Shown in pieces: positions 22,435 through 33,110 of a stretch of 64,000 nt of DNA. The DNA comes from Undaria pinnatifida (Eukaryota; Sar; Phaeophyceae; Laminariales; Alariaceae), in NCBI GenBank assembly GCA_012845835.1, contig JABAKD010000006.1, positions 7,734,637 through 7,798,636 of the forward strand. Reading direction: 5' to 3'. Numbering within the stretch: position 1 is the stretch's first letter; every line of letters begins with the position of its first letter. The notes under the pieces were generated by a model that was given only the letters and a program-made list of their open reading frames with translations, was not told where the DNA came from and did not search any database. The position numbers and the translations under genes were made by a program.

Positions 22435-22653
22435 TTTCGATGTTCTCCGTCTACATATGTGGTACATGAAAAACATGCGCAGACAGAAGTATGGAACTCC
22501 AAAATCCCGTTTATTAGAACGGATTGAAAGTGGAAAGTGGCAAAATTTCCAAGTCATTACTACACCGGAATCCGTTGCTGCCATACGACAGCTCTTTCCC
22601 GGCGGCCCTGTGTCGCCTGCCTGCTGTAACTGGTGGAACAACGCCCAACAGGG
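22435..22653 (+). CDS. exon-like fragment of an unidentified gene
   Basis: An open plus-strand stretch is flanked by a possible AG acceptor (gctgcag) and a strong donor (ggg followed by gtaaga). It gives about 73 residues with protein-like composition: HMWYMKNMRRQKYG near the start, then GKWQNFQVITTPESV and ACCNWWNNAQQ at the end. I do not recognise the family. A second protein-like stretch follows at about 22,890-23,024 (VDFRLVLLLELDRV, GHDVVWVVDPIPW, then a stop), but its phase does not obviously join. It could be a decayed gene or a gene fragment carried by a transposon. Confidence 0.3.
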
Positions 22654-23024
22654 GTAAGAGGACCTACGCTTACTTGTGGATTGCACTCTCCGGAACGCAA
22701 GGGAGATAAAGCAACGGAGAAGCAAGAGTTGCACAACTGATGTGCATTTGAGCCACGAGAGCCATTTTCTAAGAGTCCAACCGCAAGCAAGCACACGAAG
22801 CCATGATGAGCCCATTCCGAACGCTGTCTCTGCGCTCCGGGCACGGCTCGAAGGGCAGCGGCAATCAAGTGGTGAGTGCCAGGCGTGGACTTTCGTCTGG
22901 TGTTGCTCCTTGAACTCGACCGTGTCACAGGGGGGGGGCAGGGGGCGGCCGGCCACGATGTGGTCTGGGTCGTGGATCCCATCCCATGGGCAGGCAGATT
23001 TGACGGGAAAACAATTTTAATTTT

Positions 23025-24065
23025 GTGATCGAGTAAAAATATCGCGCTATTTTAATACTTTTTTCGAGTATTTTTTCTGTTGACGAAAGTTGATTCTGCG
23101 AGTACTACGAGTACTGCTGAAAAATATTTGCTCTTGTATGTCCAAAGAGCTCGCTGGTACGTATCATGCACATGCCCGGCGTTCCCATTTTCCCGTTCGT
23201 CCCTTTTTCTGTTGTCCCTTTCTTGTTCACTTTTGTTTGCCCCTTTTGCTTTGCCCTTTCTGTTTTCCTTTTTTTTTGGGGTACTCTTCGGGGTTAGTGG
23301 AGCGATGATGTCGGTATGGACGCCGACTTCGAAGATATATAGCAAGTAGAGGACAGACCGGGCAGCATGCTCCTAACCTTCTCGTAGTAGTTGCATTCCG
23401 AACCCAGTTTGGGTGCTGCCCCGACGCCGGCTGGGTGGTGTCATCCGCTTTGTTTTTGTTCGGTACGGGGGCGACGATGACGGTATTGGCACCACTGCTA
23501 GCAGATGTCATCAGAAACAGCAGTAGCTAGTGCACTGGCAGGTGATCTATAGACTATGCGGCAATGCTCTTACTCCTACTAGTACCACAGCAGTAGTAGG
23601 GTGATTCGGAGCCCAATATATACTTGTAAACAGAGGGTATAATAAAAGTATTATTTAGGATGGAGTTTTTCTTCAGGATGAGATTTTTTATTTTTGGTCG
23701 AGAAATCGTCAAAAACATCAACATTTCCGATCCGAGGGCTCCCGACCGAACATTTTTTGCACTACTAATACTTGTTTTAGTCGTCATTGGGGATAAAGGA
23801 ATAGAGAGGCGCCAAGCTCGAAAAGCTCTTGTGCCTCTGCGTGCATCTAGGGATACATGTTTGTTCTAGAGTCGATGCTGCTGTGTCTGCATCAAGCCAA
23901 CATCATTAAATGACAATGAAACACAAGGCAGTGCACAGCAGTCACTACATCCAATGCATTCTACTAATATTATTACCAGGTATTTTTTATACATGTAGTT
24001 CACACCACAGCGTGACTTGGCCTTTAGCCTGTCCTGTGCGACCACGCACTTGATTGTTCGAGTTC
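23025..24065. other. non-coding; nothing supported
   Basis: AT-rich spacer with short 'actgctg' motifs. No family hit by eye. Confidence 0.4.
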
Positions 24066-24215
24066 ATGTTAGTTTTTTTTTTTTCTTATCCTCCGGCGGA
24101 TGGGGAAAAATAAAGCTTTAGCTCACCACACTTCCACGTATTTTCATACGCGTCGTGTGTCGATTTAACTCAGCTGCTTTCGCAGCCCAACGCTAGCTGG
24201 CGCACCCTTCGGGTC
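24066..24215 (-). mobile_element. A-tailed short retroposon (minus)
   Basis: Starts with a T run (the A tail in reverse), then 'atcctccggcggatgggg', 'agctttagctcaccacac', 'ttccacgtattttcatacg', 'gtgtcgatttaactcag' and 'gctagctggcgcacccttcg'. Near-identical blocks occur at 33,576-33,740 and 33,955-34,105, and in reverse at 43,685-43,822. Confidence 0.75.
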
Positions 24216-25390
24216 CCATTGTTGGAAAACAACAATAATCACGACAACAATGGTTGCCGACCCCGAAGGTTTGACGGTGTCATTTGCTCTATTGATATTG
24301 ATTTGCAGTATTTTGTTGCCGGCTGGCTGTTGTTGTTTGTTTTTCGTTTTGCGGCAGCAGTGTTAGTATTTTTGTCGTGCCGTCCTGACGTAGTCGAGCG
24401 ATCGTCGTTGTTGATATTCTTTCGCGAGATCTTTGTCCAAAAATCAATCTGTGAAATCAGCACGACGCGCACCGGCCTACAGCAGTAGTTCGGGTTTCTC
24501 TACGTGAGAAAAATACGTAAGGTTGTACGCTGTCGTCCCGCTTCTGCCCGTCCGGTTCTGCGACCCGAAAATCTATATAATTGTCAGATTCGGGTACGAT
24601 ATTATAGGAGATGGGCTTTTTTACTGCGAATAAACATAGTCTGGTGTGCTGGCTTGCTTTCTTGTTCTTTGCCCAAGTGCTCACCGCGGTTGGCGTTGCA
24701 CGGTCAGATCACCTTGCTCACTGTATTTGCAATGTGCATCTATCTCCTCCTGTGAATTGTGACCACAGACCTCATCTCTCTATATATTATTGTTTGTTGT
24801 TCTCACATTAACTCGCATAATCAAGTCCGTGGTCACAGGACAGGCTCCAGTGAGCGAGGAATACCCCAAGGGAAAAACACAAACCAAAGGTGGTACACGC
24901 ATTATGTTGTTACATTATATGAGGCATCAGCACCGACCCTGGTTGTGCTGGATGTAGATGAGTGGAAACAATATAATTTCAATGTGAAGAGCACACACAT
25001 ACATGCAAGCAGCAGCAGCGAGCAACCCCAACAGCCATGCACAGCAGGCGCTCAGCAATGTCTAATGCTATCTCGTGAAGCCTGCTAGCATTGCTCGTCC
25101 CAAGATCACCGGCCGGTGTAGGCCTGTGCAGGTGCACAGCGAACTTCCCCCGCCAGTGGCGATGGCTTCATCGGCGGGTCTAAAAAATGCACTTTTATTT
25201 CTGCTTGATGTGCATGGACCTTGACTTTTTTCCATGACCGGTGCTTCCTCTGTAGTTATACTATTGTGAAAGGTGTAAGATTATCAGCCGTCGACGCAGT
25301 CAACAAAGTGAGGATTTATTGTCGAAGCGTGATATAAAAACTTCACATCTTGGTAGTGGATGAGGTTGGTTGTAGTGGGTAGGGTTTTAG
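24216..25390. other. non-coding; nothing supported
   Basis: Open frames up to about 100 codons exist but have no supporting features. A phrase shared with other repeats ('cgcataatcaagtccgtggtcacagga') lies at about 24,815. Confidence 0.4.
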
Positions 25391-25843
25391 TCCCGTCGCC
25401 CCGGTGGCGTATCAGGTTACCCTCGAGCCTGGTATAGGACCACGGACTTGATTATGCGAGTTAATGCGAGAACAACAAACACACGACTCGTATGAAAATA
25501 CGTGGAAGTGTGGTGAGCTAAAGCTTTATTTTTCCGCATCCGCCAAAAAAAACAAAAACAAGAACAAACAAACAAACAAGGTCAGTTTCGTGAGTTCGAG
25601 CCCCACCGAATGCATACTCGTATAAATTCGTTGGGACTTTTTCTTGTGCACAAATTGACTTGCGTCAAACGCGAGAGCGCGAGTTAGCAAAACTCGATGA
25701 AAAATAGACGAGCAGTGGGGTTGCTGAACCCTATGCGCGATAAAAATTGAAGGCAAGGGGGGAAGAAGGGACGACACCTGTAACCACGGCCTGTCCAGAA
25801 GCTGGAAAGTAAAAGTGTGGGGAAAAAAAAAAGAAAAAAAAAA
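25391..25843 (+). mobile_element. tRNA-derived SINE interrupted by another retroposon
   Basis: The head 'gtcgccccggtggcgtatca' with an A-box-like 'tggcgtatcagg' runs to 'cctggtatag' at 25,437. It resumes at 'gtcagtttcgtgagttcgag' (25,581), which contains the B-box-like 'gttcgagcc'. The body ends in an A-rich tail near 25,843. The inserted piece is listed separately. Confidence 0.8.
25438..25580 (+). mobile_element. A-tailed retroposon nested inside the SINE
   Basis: It carries 'tgaaaatacgtggaagtgtg', 'gtgagctaaagctttatttt' and 'ccgcatccgcc', then an A-rich tail ending in 'aaacaaacaag'. It splits the SINE exactly between 'ggtatag' and 'gtcagtttcg', so it inserted after the SINE. Confidence 0.8.
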
Positions 25844-26159
25844 GGTTAGTCTATACGTACGTAAATTTTGGTGACGAAAAATATACCCGGCGTCTGGTAT
25901 CTGGTGTACTGCTGTAGGTCTATGTACTTACCTTTCCCAGTGTTTTACCTGAATTTTATTATACTTCTCTGTACATAGATACATACTCATTTGTTTATGT
26001 GTATCTACTTTTTTCTTTTCTTTTTCATATCAAATGATTTATGGCATGCCTTATCATAGCGAAGGAGGGGGGGGAGGAGGGGGGGGAGGAGGAGGGGAAG
26101 GCTTTATCTCTACCTACCAGGCGCTATTACTTCCACTCGAGAATGATTGGAGCCTTTCC

Positions 26160-26275
26160 TGTGACCACGGACTTGATTATGCGAGTAGTGCTGAACGTGA
26201 GAAAAACAAGTGTGGTGAGCTAAAGCTTTATTTTTCCCCATCCGCCGGAGGATGAAAAAATAAAAAAATAAAAAG
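26160..26275 (+). mobile_element. A-tailed short retroposon (partial)
   Basis: 'gaccacggacttgattatgc', then 'gtggtgagctaaagctttat', 'tttccccatccgccggagga' and a tail of A-rich units. Confidence 0.7.
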
Positions 26276-27098
26276 TTACCTGTACCGGTCTTTTTATACC
26301 AGGTACACGACAAGTAAGTTGGGTCGGGCATACGTTGGTGGTATGAATAGTTTCAATATTAACTACGTATGTACGATATACGTGGTACGCATCCAGGGTT
26401 TCATTTGAAGTGGGTAGAAATGTTTTTCTACATATTTGCTTGCCTTCCCCCCGTGGTACTCTCTTACGCAGCACTCCTGGATGCCTGTCTGTCTGTCATG
26501 GATCAATGTGTACTTTTATGGAGTAATTGGAGCCTCATGTTTGCGAATCCACCAAGAATGCACTAAGAATCCACCGGATTAGTGATCTCTAAGCTCCCGG
26601 TGTGCTCTGAAAGTGCTCTTGTAGTAGACTCATCCATGATCGTGATTGTCGATTCCCGGAAAAAAAGCAGGAAGCAGCAGCAGCAGCTGCTTGTTGTGGT
26701 GTGAATGGTACGCTGCTGTACCTGATGTTTTTTCTTTGAGACATTCCAATATCCATGTATCATACACAAAGACAGGCGAATACCTAACCTGCAGCGTACC
26801 GGCGTTCACGTCGTGTATGTTTACGGGCGTTTGTTTACGTTTTGGCATTGAAATTTCTTGCTCGTCATCCATCTTCTCCCTCTGTCTTCGCACGCATGAT
26901 TCATGTTTCATCTTGCAATGTTGCATTTCTCTCTCCCTGTCTCATCACCAGCACTTGTAAAAATTCCGTTAGTTCGGCGAGTCAATTCGGGTTTTAGAGT
27001 AGTAAAATCTAAACGATTGGGCTATCGCTTAGTTTTTATAAATTTTTCAGTCCACACGATATTTTGATATCGCTCTACCTGGTATACTACAACAACAA
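26276..27098. other. non-coding; nothing supported
   Basis: No supported gene. A small inverted pair of reading frames around 26,650-26,950 has no splice or motif support. Confidence 0.4.
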
Positions 27099-27208
27099 AA
27101 AATACACTCCAGTTGTGAGATCAAAGATTTTGTCGAAACTCATCTTTGCAAGCTGTGTGTGATACTACGATCGCGCGTATTACGGGTTGTGTGTCCTCAT
27201 TATTAAAA
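27099..27208 (+). repeat. 'tgtgagatc...' interspersed repeat
   Basis: 'acactccagttgtgagatca', 'ttttgtcgaaactcatcttt', 'gcaagctgtgtgtgatac' and 'cgcgcgtattacgggttgtg' are shared with 39,490-39,601 and 44,925-45,034. Confidence 0.8.
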
Positions 27209-28092
27209 CTCAACAAGCGCGGGACTTCTTTAGGAGTGATGCTCTCGTTTGACCTCGTTGAGTGGAAGACACGTAAGCGAACACACGCACGCACACACCA
27301 CTCTGTGCGTTGTATGATGTGGTGCGATCGCTTTTTATTGTTCTGTGGCCCATCCTGCTCCCCCTCCATGTCAATCTCCTGACCAATCTCCTTCTTGTCT
27401 TCTTCTCTCTTCCTACGATTGCTTCTCTCCGCTCCGCTCCATCCCCCCTTCCCCCCTTGCTCCTCCCCCCTCACCCCGCCCCCGGGTCCCCCCCCCCCCC
27501 CCGTGCCCCCCCCCCGCACCCACCAACTGCCGTACTTGCGTCATGCGTTTGACCGTGCTTTTGCTTACTTTGACTCGATCGTTCGTCGTCTACTACTTTT
27601 GTTTGCCTATTTGCTTGTGTGTTTGTTCTTTCGGCGGTGGTACAACAACAACGATATCGATGACGACGATATCAACGACGACGACGACTTCGACGCAACA
27701 ACAACTGCAACTTCAACTACGACTGCAACCACGATTATAACTACGACGACTACGTAACAACAACTGCAACTTCAACTGCGACTGCAACCACGATTACAAC
27801 GACGACGACCGCAACGATTGCTACGAATACAACTCCGACTGCGACAACAATACCACCACCAATAACGGCAACACCTTTAACAACGACAACGATGGCAACC
27901 ACGGCAACATAACTTTTTGCCAATTTTGTCATCGTCGCCGCCGTCGTCGTTGTTGTATTTATTGTGGTTGTTACGGCAGACTTTGTGCCCGCGGCATCCA
28001 AGATCTTGGATCGAGAAGAAAGTGTTCTTTGTGACGACGACGAGGGTGTGCCCGTACTGCGATCTCGAGAGGTGCGCAGTATTTGAATACAT
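27209..28092. repeat. poly-C tract and ACAACGAC-type microsatellite; no gene
   Basis: C-rich stretch at about 27,440-27,530 and 'acgacgac', 'caacaac', 'actgcaac' units at about 27,645-27,905. Part of the latter is a tandem copy of a 60-bp block (27,695-27,755 and 27,757-27,810). Confidence 0.75.
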
Positions 28093-28463
28093 GATTTTTT
28101 TCATTTTTTTCTTTTTCTTTTTCACTCACACTTTACTTTCCAGCTTCTGGACAAGCCGTGGTCACAGGTGCCGTCCCTTCTCCCCCCCGGTTCTTGCCTT
28201 CAGTTTTTATCGCGCATAGGGTTCAGCAATCCCACTGCTCGTCGACTTTTCATCGAGTGTTGCTAGCTCACGCTCTCGCGCTTTCCGCAAGTCAATTTGT
28301 GCACAAGAAAAAGTCCCAACGAATTTATACGAGTATGCACTCGGCGGGGCTCGAACTCACGAAACTGACCTGTTGTTGTTGTTGTTTTCTCACATTAACT
28401 CTTATCAAACAGACCTATACCAGGCTCGAGGATAACCTGATACGCCACCGGGGCGACCGGCTA
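28093..28463 (-). mobile_element. tRNA-derived SINE (minus)
   Basis: In reverse it runs from the head at 28,463 ('gccggtcgccccggtggcgt') to a T-rich end near 28,093, which is the A tail. The A-box-like and B-box-like elements are present. About 40 bp of foreign sequence (28,371-28,412, 'tgttgttgttg...') separate the two boxes. Confidence 0.8.
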
Positions 28464-28996
28464 CATGATATGAATACGTCACCTGCTGTGGGTTCGATGA
28501 ATAGTTTTTGTTGACCCTGACGACATCCAGGGGACTCACCAGTCTTTATATTTCATGAGAATCAAATATAGAACACGCGCGAACGACCTTCCGTAAATTT
28601 TGTGCAACTGCTGTATATTAGCGAAACATAGATAGATGTACCACGCAACTTGCAAAGTTGAGTTTCAATCATTCAATCGGTCGTACTCACAGCTGACGTT
28701 TTTCAATTGTTGTAAATTAGTTTATTTTTGCGTTACTTTCCACAGGATAGTTACGATGACGCACTACTATTAATTGTACTCGTGTAGTATGCAACAGATA
28801 CGCTGTGGACTACAGCAGTACAGGATACCTCGTAAGAAACAGGGTACTATAAGTAGAAAAATGAGCAATACGCTTCAACTGTGAGATCGATCACAATTGT
28901 TATTTTGATCAAAACTCAGCTTTGCAAGCTGCGTGGTACTATAATATGTAGTAAGGTTGGCTGATGTTATCAGGAAGATATATTAATAGCAATCTG
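28464..28996. other. non-coding; one short repeat fragment
   Basis: A diverged piece of the 'tgtgagatcga...' repeat family lies at 28,877-28,943. Nothing else is supported. Confidence 0.45.
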
Positions 28997-29309
28997 TAGA
29001 GCTGTGAGTCGGCAGGATTTCACGACCAATGACTAATCGGTAGGTGCCGTTAGCCGACTAACTGACCTCAGGCGGCAAGAGGGCTGGCAAAGCCGACTTG
29101 AGTCAGGCGAGCGAAGCAAGCCAACTAGCTCCCGCCGGCCGGGGCGGGGTCGCCCAAAAAGGGGACAATGCGTCCCACTCTAGACGATCCCTTCTACAAT
29201 GTGTGGAAACAAAATAAGTCGGATAGTCGGCACCTTCGGGAAACGACTAATCAATAGTCCGACTAATAATTAATGCGTGACTTAAGTTGTGACGACTCAC
29301 AGCTTTAGA
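28997..29309. mobile_element. TIR element (AGCTGTGAGTCG ends), ~310 bp
   Basis: Left end 'agagctgtgagtcggca' and right end 'gacgactcacagcttt' are inverted repeats. Both ends are flanked by 'taga' (28,997-29,000 and 29,306-29,309), a possible target-site duplication. Inner phrases 'ggcaggatttcacgac' and 'agtcggatagtcggcacc' are shared with 40,229-40,555. Confidence 0.75.
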
Positions 29310-29477
29310 AGTCTGGGATCCGTTATACTGACGTTAGTGTAGAAGGCCCCGTCTCCCAAATAATAACCTATCCACCCTGATAAAAACCCACCCTGGGTCA
29401 GCATTCGTGTATATTATTGTTCATATGTTAGTGTCCTGTACTACTGTGCAGCAGGGTACAGGTAGACAAAGCCTGGT

Positions 29478-29676
29478 ACCATACCATACCGTACCATACC
29501 ATACCATACCACACCATACCATACCATACCATACCATACCATACCAAACCATACTACAGTATACCATACCATGCCATACCATACCATACCAGACCAAACC
29601 AGGCCATTCCATATCATACCATACCATACCATACCATACCATACCATACCATACCATACCATACCATAGCACAGCA
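29478..29676. repeat. CATAC pentanucleotide microsatellite
   Basis: About 200 bp of 'ccata' units with a few interruptions. Confidence 0.95.
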
Positions 29677-30449
29677 CAGCACGTAGACAGCTATGACCGT
29701 GTAAGGCACTGCTATTTAGCACCCATTGCTGTGTCGCCTGCTCTGACCAGGGAGTGCATTTTTTTCACGCAGTCTCGAGCGCAGTTTCAGGCTTCAGGTT
29801 TAGTTGGGCGATATGGTTGCATATCATACGACTTGTTTTTGTGACGTGGTTGCGTATGATGCTCTGCATACGTGTTTAACATTGCAGGACTCCAGAGAGA
29901 AAAAGTGTGGGTTTTCAGCGTCGAAAAATCGACGATTGGGCCATCTTATAGCACCGTTTCTGGATCCGAAAATGTTATTTTTCAGGATCGCTAAACCGGT
30001 GTAACACGTTTCTGGATCCGAAAATGAATATTTTAGGATCGCCAAACCGGTTTGAAAAGCCTCTGATCGAACCTTGTGGTTTTTCAGCCGTTTCTGGATT
30101 CGAGAATGAAGATTTTAGGATCGCAAAACCGGTTACAAAAGCTTTTACCCGAACCTTGTGATTTTTCAGGCTTCATTTTTCGGATATTGTTCTTGGGTCG
30201 GCCCCAACCCGGAAGTTGGGGCCTTGTTTCGGATAAAATCGTATCCGCCAACGGCGCCAGGATTTGGTTTTCCATACCTTATGGGAGGCAACAAGCGTGT
30301 ACGAAACCGAAAACGGCAGTAGTAGTAGTGCAAGACACAAGACGCGCATCAGACATTATATCTGCTGAGCAAGCAGCATGTATCATCGGGGCGTACTCGT
30401 GCTTCGTTTCGCTTCGTGTGAGCGCGGAATTACGCCGAGATGTGTGTGT
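29677..30449. other. tandem phrase repeats, no gene
   Basis: The phrase 'tttctggatccgaaaatg' followed by 'ttaggatcgc(c)aaaccggt' occurs three times at about 29,955-30,135. It is a short degenerate tandem repeat of about 65-75 bp. No supported gene. Confidence 0.6.
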
Positions 30450-30590
30450 TTTTTCTAATCCTCAAAACGGATAGGGAAAATGAAGCGTAAGATCAGCACA
30501 TTTCCACGTATTTTGACACTTATGTCTTGTGTCGATTTAAGTTGACTGTTTTCGCAATCCAGCGGTAGCTGGCGTATCCTTCAGTTCTCG
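30450..30590 (-). mobile_element. A-tailed short retroposon (minus, diverged)
   Basis: 'aaacggatagggaaaatgaa', 'catttccacgtattttgac', 'gtgtcgatttaagttgac' and 'agctggcgtatccttc' follow the order of the family. Confidence 0.6.
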
Positions 30591-30750
30591 CAGTGACAGC
30601 GCGAGCTGTGCCTACCGGCGGTCACCGTTACTACTCCAGCAGCGCAAGCTACCGCGGTATACGGATGCGTTTTTATGTCGACCCGACTTGATCCCTGGGG
30701 ATCGGGTTCGGTGGAGATAGCCAGACGGAAAACAATTTCCGTCCTGGGGA

Positions 30751-31062
30751 GCCGGTCGCCCCGGTGGCGTATCAGGTTATCCTCGAGCCTGGTATAGGTC
30801 AGTTTCGTGAGTTCCGAGCCCCGCCGAGTGCATACTCGTATAAATTCGTCGGAACTTCTTCTTGTGCACATATTGACTTCCAGAAAGCGCGAGGGCGTGA
30901 GTTAGCAATACACTCGATGAAAAATCGACGAGCAGTGGGATTGCTGAACCCTATGCGCGATAAAAATTGAAGGCAAGAACCGGGGGGGGAAGGGACGACA
31001 CCTGTGACCACGGCTTGTCCAGAAGCTGGAAAGTAAAAGTGTGAGAAAATAAATGAAAAGAA
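30751..31062 (+). mobile_element. full-length tRNA-derived SINE
   Basis: This is the best uninterrupted copy (about 312 bp). The head 'gccggtcgccccggtggcgt' has the A-box-like 'tggcgtatcagg'. The B-box-like 'gttccgagcc' carries one extra base here. The body has 'tcttcttgtgcacatattga', 'gaaccctatgcgcgataaaa', 'gacacctgtgaccacggctt' and 'ccagaagctggaaagtaaaa', followed by an A-rich tail. Spacing of the two boxes fits an internal RNA polymerase III promoter. Confidence 0.8.
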
Positions 31063-31184
31063 ATCCGTCCTGTGGTGGTGTGGGGCTTGCGCAAGATCGC
31101 ACACTAATAAAACCCCTGGCCATCCGAGGACCAACGCCCCCACGGGTAGGGTGGACTGCAACTGGACCAAGTCCGGCGGAAGGC

Positions 31185-31330
31185 TGTTGAAGGATACGCC
31201 AGCTAGCGCTGGATCACGAATACAATTGAGTTAAATTGATAGACGACGGGTATGAATATATCATTTGGAAGTGTGGTGAGCTCAAGCTTTAGTTTTTCCC
31301 AATCTGCCGGAGAATGAAGAAAAAAAAAGT
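31185..31330 (+). mobile_element. A-tailed short retroposon
   Basis: 'cgccagctagcgctggatca', 'gttaaattgatagacgac', 'tggaagtgtggtgagctcaa' and 'tctgccggagaatgaagaaa' are followed by A-rich DNA. Confidence 0.65.
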
Positions 31331-31648
31331 GTTTTGAACGGTATTTGTCTGCCTGTCTGCTTTCTTGCGTTTATCATGTCGTTCTTATATACCAGGTACC
31401 AGGTACGTATTATGTATTATGCTGGTTTTCGTTTTTGTATGCGCATCATAGCAGCCGTTCATGTTCATGTTTTTTATTCGAAGTTTGAAGGGTGAAGGTT
31501 GTGTTCATTTCAGCGGTGCGTGCGTATTGTAGTATGCCACGACTTTGCATGCATACGGCAGTTTTACGTCCTTTACAACGGCAAGTAGCAGTTGGGCTCT
31601 AGGGGTTGCGGATATGTAGCGGATACGTGGCGGTTGTCCATTTCCCTA

Positions 31649-31747
31649 TACTGCTGCTGCTGTGGCTGCTGCTGCTGCTGCTGCTGCTATGGCTGCTGCT
31701 GCTGCTGCTGCTGCTATGGCTGCTGCTGCTGCTGCTGCTGCTGCTAT

Positions 31748-31778
<31 letters not shown>

Positions 31779-31803
31779 ATGGCTGCTGCTGCTGCTGCTG
31801 CAC
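31649..31803. repeat. CTG trinucleotide array with regular CTATGG spacers
   Basis: Blocks of 8-10 'ctg' triplets are separated four times by 'ctatgg'. All frames are open, giving poly-Ala, poly-Leu or poly-Cys on plus and poly-Ser on minus. None has coding support. Confidence 0.95.
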
Positions 31804-31914
31804 GTGGCTTTGTTCATAGTTGTTTTTGGCCGTATGTGGCATGTTGTTTTGGATTGTGGAAAGTGATAGAGGACACGCTCTATTTTTTACAAGAATGAAA
31901 AACAACCAATGGTA

Positions 31915-32020
31915 GCCGGTCGTCCCGGTGGTCTAGTGGCATTTTTACCCTCGATTGCTATGTACTAGTAGATTTGGTTGTGGGGTTCGAATCACAAGGT
32001 GGGTCGGACCTTCGAGTTTA
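31915..32020 (+). mobile_element. tRNA-like SINE head, second subfamily
   Basis: 'gtcccggtggtctagtggca' carries a textbook A box (tggtctagtgg). About 65 bp on, 'ggggttcgaatcacaa' carries a textbook B box. It resembles a Glu/Asp-type tRNA D-arm, but the cloverleaf does not close. I call it a tRNA-derived retroposon head and not a tRNA gene. Confidence 0.6.
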
Positions 32021-32254
32021 CTTTCAAAAAGTAAAAATGAGAGAAATCAACTCCCGCGAGCGCCTGTTAAATAGCAACGTGGGTGTATTCGCACCTCGAT
32101 ACGAGTCGACGAGGGAAGAAAGACATTAAGTCGTCTCGTGCTACAAAAGGAGGCGCGTTCCGTAGTGGGGAAGGAGGAGAAGAGCCTGTCCTGTTCCCTT
32201 GGATCTGAGTCTAGTCTAGGCAGGGAGAAAGAGGACGAACACTTTTCCTTTTTG

Positions 32255-32345
32255 ATCCTCCGGCGGATGGGGAAAAAGTAAAACACACTTCTCCGCGCGT
32301 TTCATACACGTGATATTCTCTTTTTATCTCAATTGTATTCGCTAA
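32255..32345 (-). mobile_element. A-tailed short retroposon (partial, minus)
   Basis: 'tttttgatcctccggcggat' followed by 'ggggaaaaagtaaaacacac' and a diverged remainder. Confidence 0.6.
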
Positions 32346-32774
32346 CGAAAACGTGCGAAGATAATAGATGGGATGACCGAAAAAAGAAAAAAGCAGCCGT
32401 TCACCTTGTTACTTGTTCCTTGGTTGAAGTTTTTGAGTTCGTGTTCATTTCAGCGGTGCGTACGTATTGAATTATGCCGCGACTCTGCTTGCATACGGCT
32501 GTTTCACGTCCTGTACAGAAGTGGTCTGGCTTTATGGGTTAGTATGTGTCGCCGATAGCGGTTACCAGGTAATAGTTGTTAATATTAGCTGTTTGCCCTG
32601 CTGCTGCTGACCTGCAGATGATGCTCGTTGCTTTGTTTCACGATAGTTTTGGCGATACTTCTTCTTCCCATTTTATTTATGTTCCTCGCACTCGTACTCT
32701 CACGCTCCTCCTCAGGAATAACTCAGATCCGGGGTCACATGTCATATAGCGGGCCCTCCTCCCCCCTCCCCACT
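32346..32774. other. non-coding; nothing supported
   Basis: 'gtgttcatttcagcggtgcg' and 'catacggctgtttcacgtcc' recur from 31,503-31,570, so this is a diverged copy of an unnamed repeat (about 32,445-32,520). No gene. Confidence 0.5.
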
Positions 32775-32860
32775 TCGGCACGTGCCTTCATTTTTATCGC
32801 GAGAAGAATTTAGCATTTTCTTCCCTCGTCGACTCGCGTCGAATTGTACTATCCACTTTG
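32775..32860 (-). mobile_element. SINE fragment (minus)
   Basis: 'cgtgccttcatttttatcgc' and 'cctcgtcgactcgcgtcg' match the body of the SINE family. Confidence 0.5.
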
Positions 32861-32924
32861 CTGGGAGCTCTCACCAGTTGATCCTTTTTTCGTATTTTTG
32901 CACATATATAATCAAAATCTCACC

Positions 32925-33110
32925 ACGATATAGGAATCGAACTCCAGGACCAACTCCAGTAACCCCTTTTAGGGACCCCGAACCCCTCCCTATACTAGAT
33001 CCAAGTAATTTTGTTCCCAATAATGGGTTTCCAGTTGTAAAAGGGTTAATAGTAGTATTCGAGGGTAACCACCCAACCACTAGACCACCGGAGCGACCGG
33101 CTCTTTGGCG
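32925..33110 (-). mobile_element. tRNA-like SINE head split by a MITE
   Basis: On the minus strand, 'gctccggtggtctagtggtt' (A box) is followed by the reverse of the MITE at 32,956-33,050 and then by 'ggtcctggagttcgattcc' (B box). Removing the MITE brings the two boxes to about the spacing seen at 31,915-32,020. Confidence 0.7.
32956..33050 (+). mobile_element. ACCCCTTTT MITE with TA target site
   Basis: The copy reads 'ta' then 'accccttttaggg', with 'acccctccctatactagatc' inside and 'tccagttgtaaaagggt' then 'ta' at the end. The ends ACCCCTTTTA and TAAAAGGGT are inverted repeats flanked by TA, as in Tc1/mariner-type elements. It lies inside a tRNA-like SINE head. Confidence 0.75.

Noticed and set aside
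22225-22982. 243-residue minus-strand open frame
   Set aside because: Cys/Arg-rich shadow of the better plus-strand exon candidate; no motif.
29407-29844. 145-residue open frame of His/Tyr/Thr repeats
   Set aside because: Translation of the CATAC microsatellite.
31592-31898. Poly-Cys, poly-Leu, poly-Ala and poly-Ser open frames
   Set aside because: Every frame of a CTG array is open; no start, splice or motif support.
31915-32020. A tRNA gene
   Set aside because: A and B boxes are good, but acceptor-stem and anticodon-arm pairing do not close, and related heads are followed by SINE bodies.
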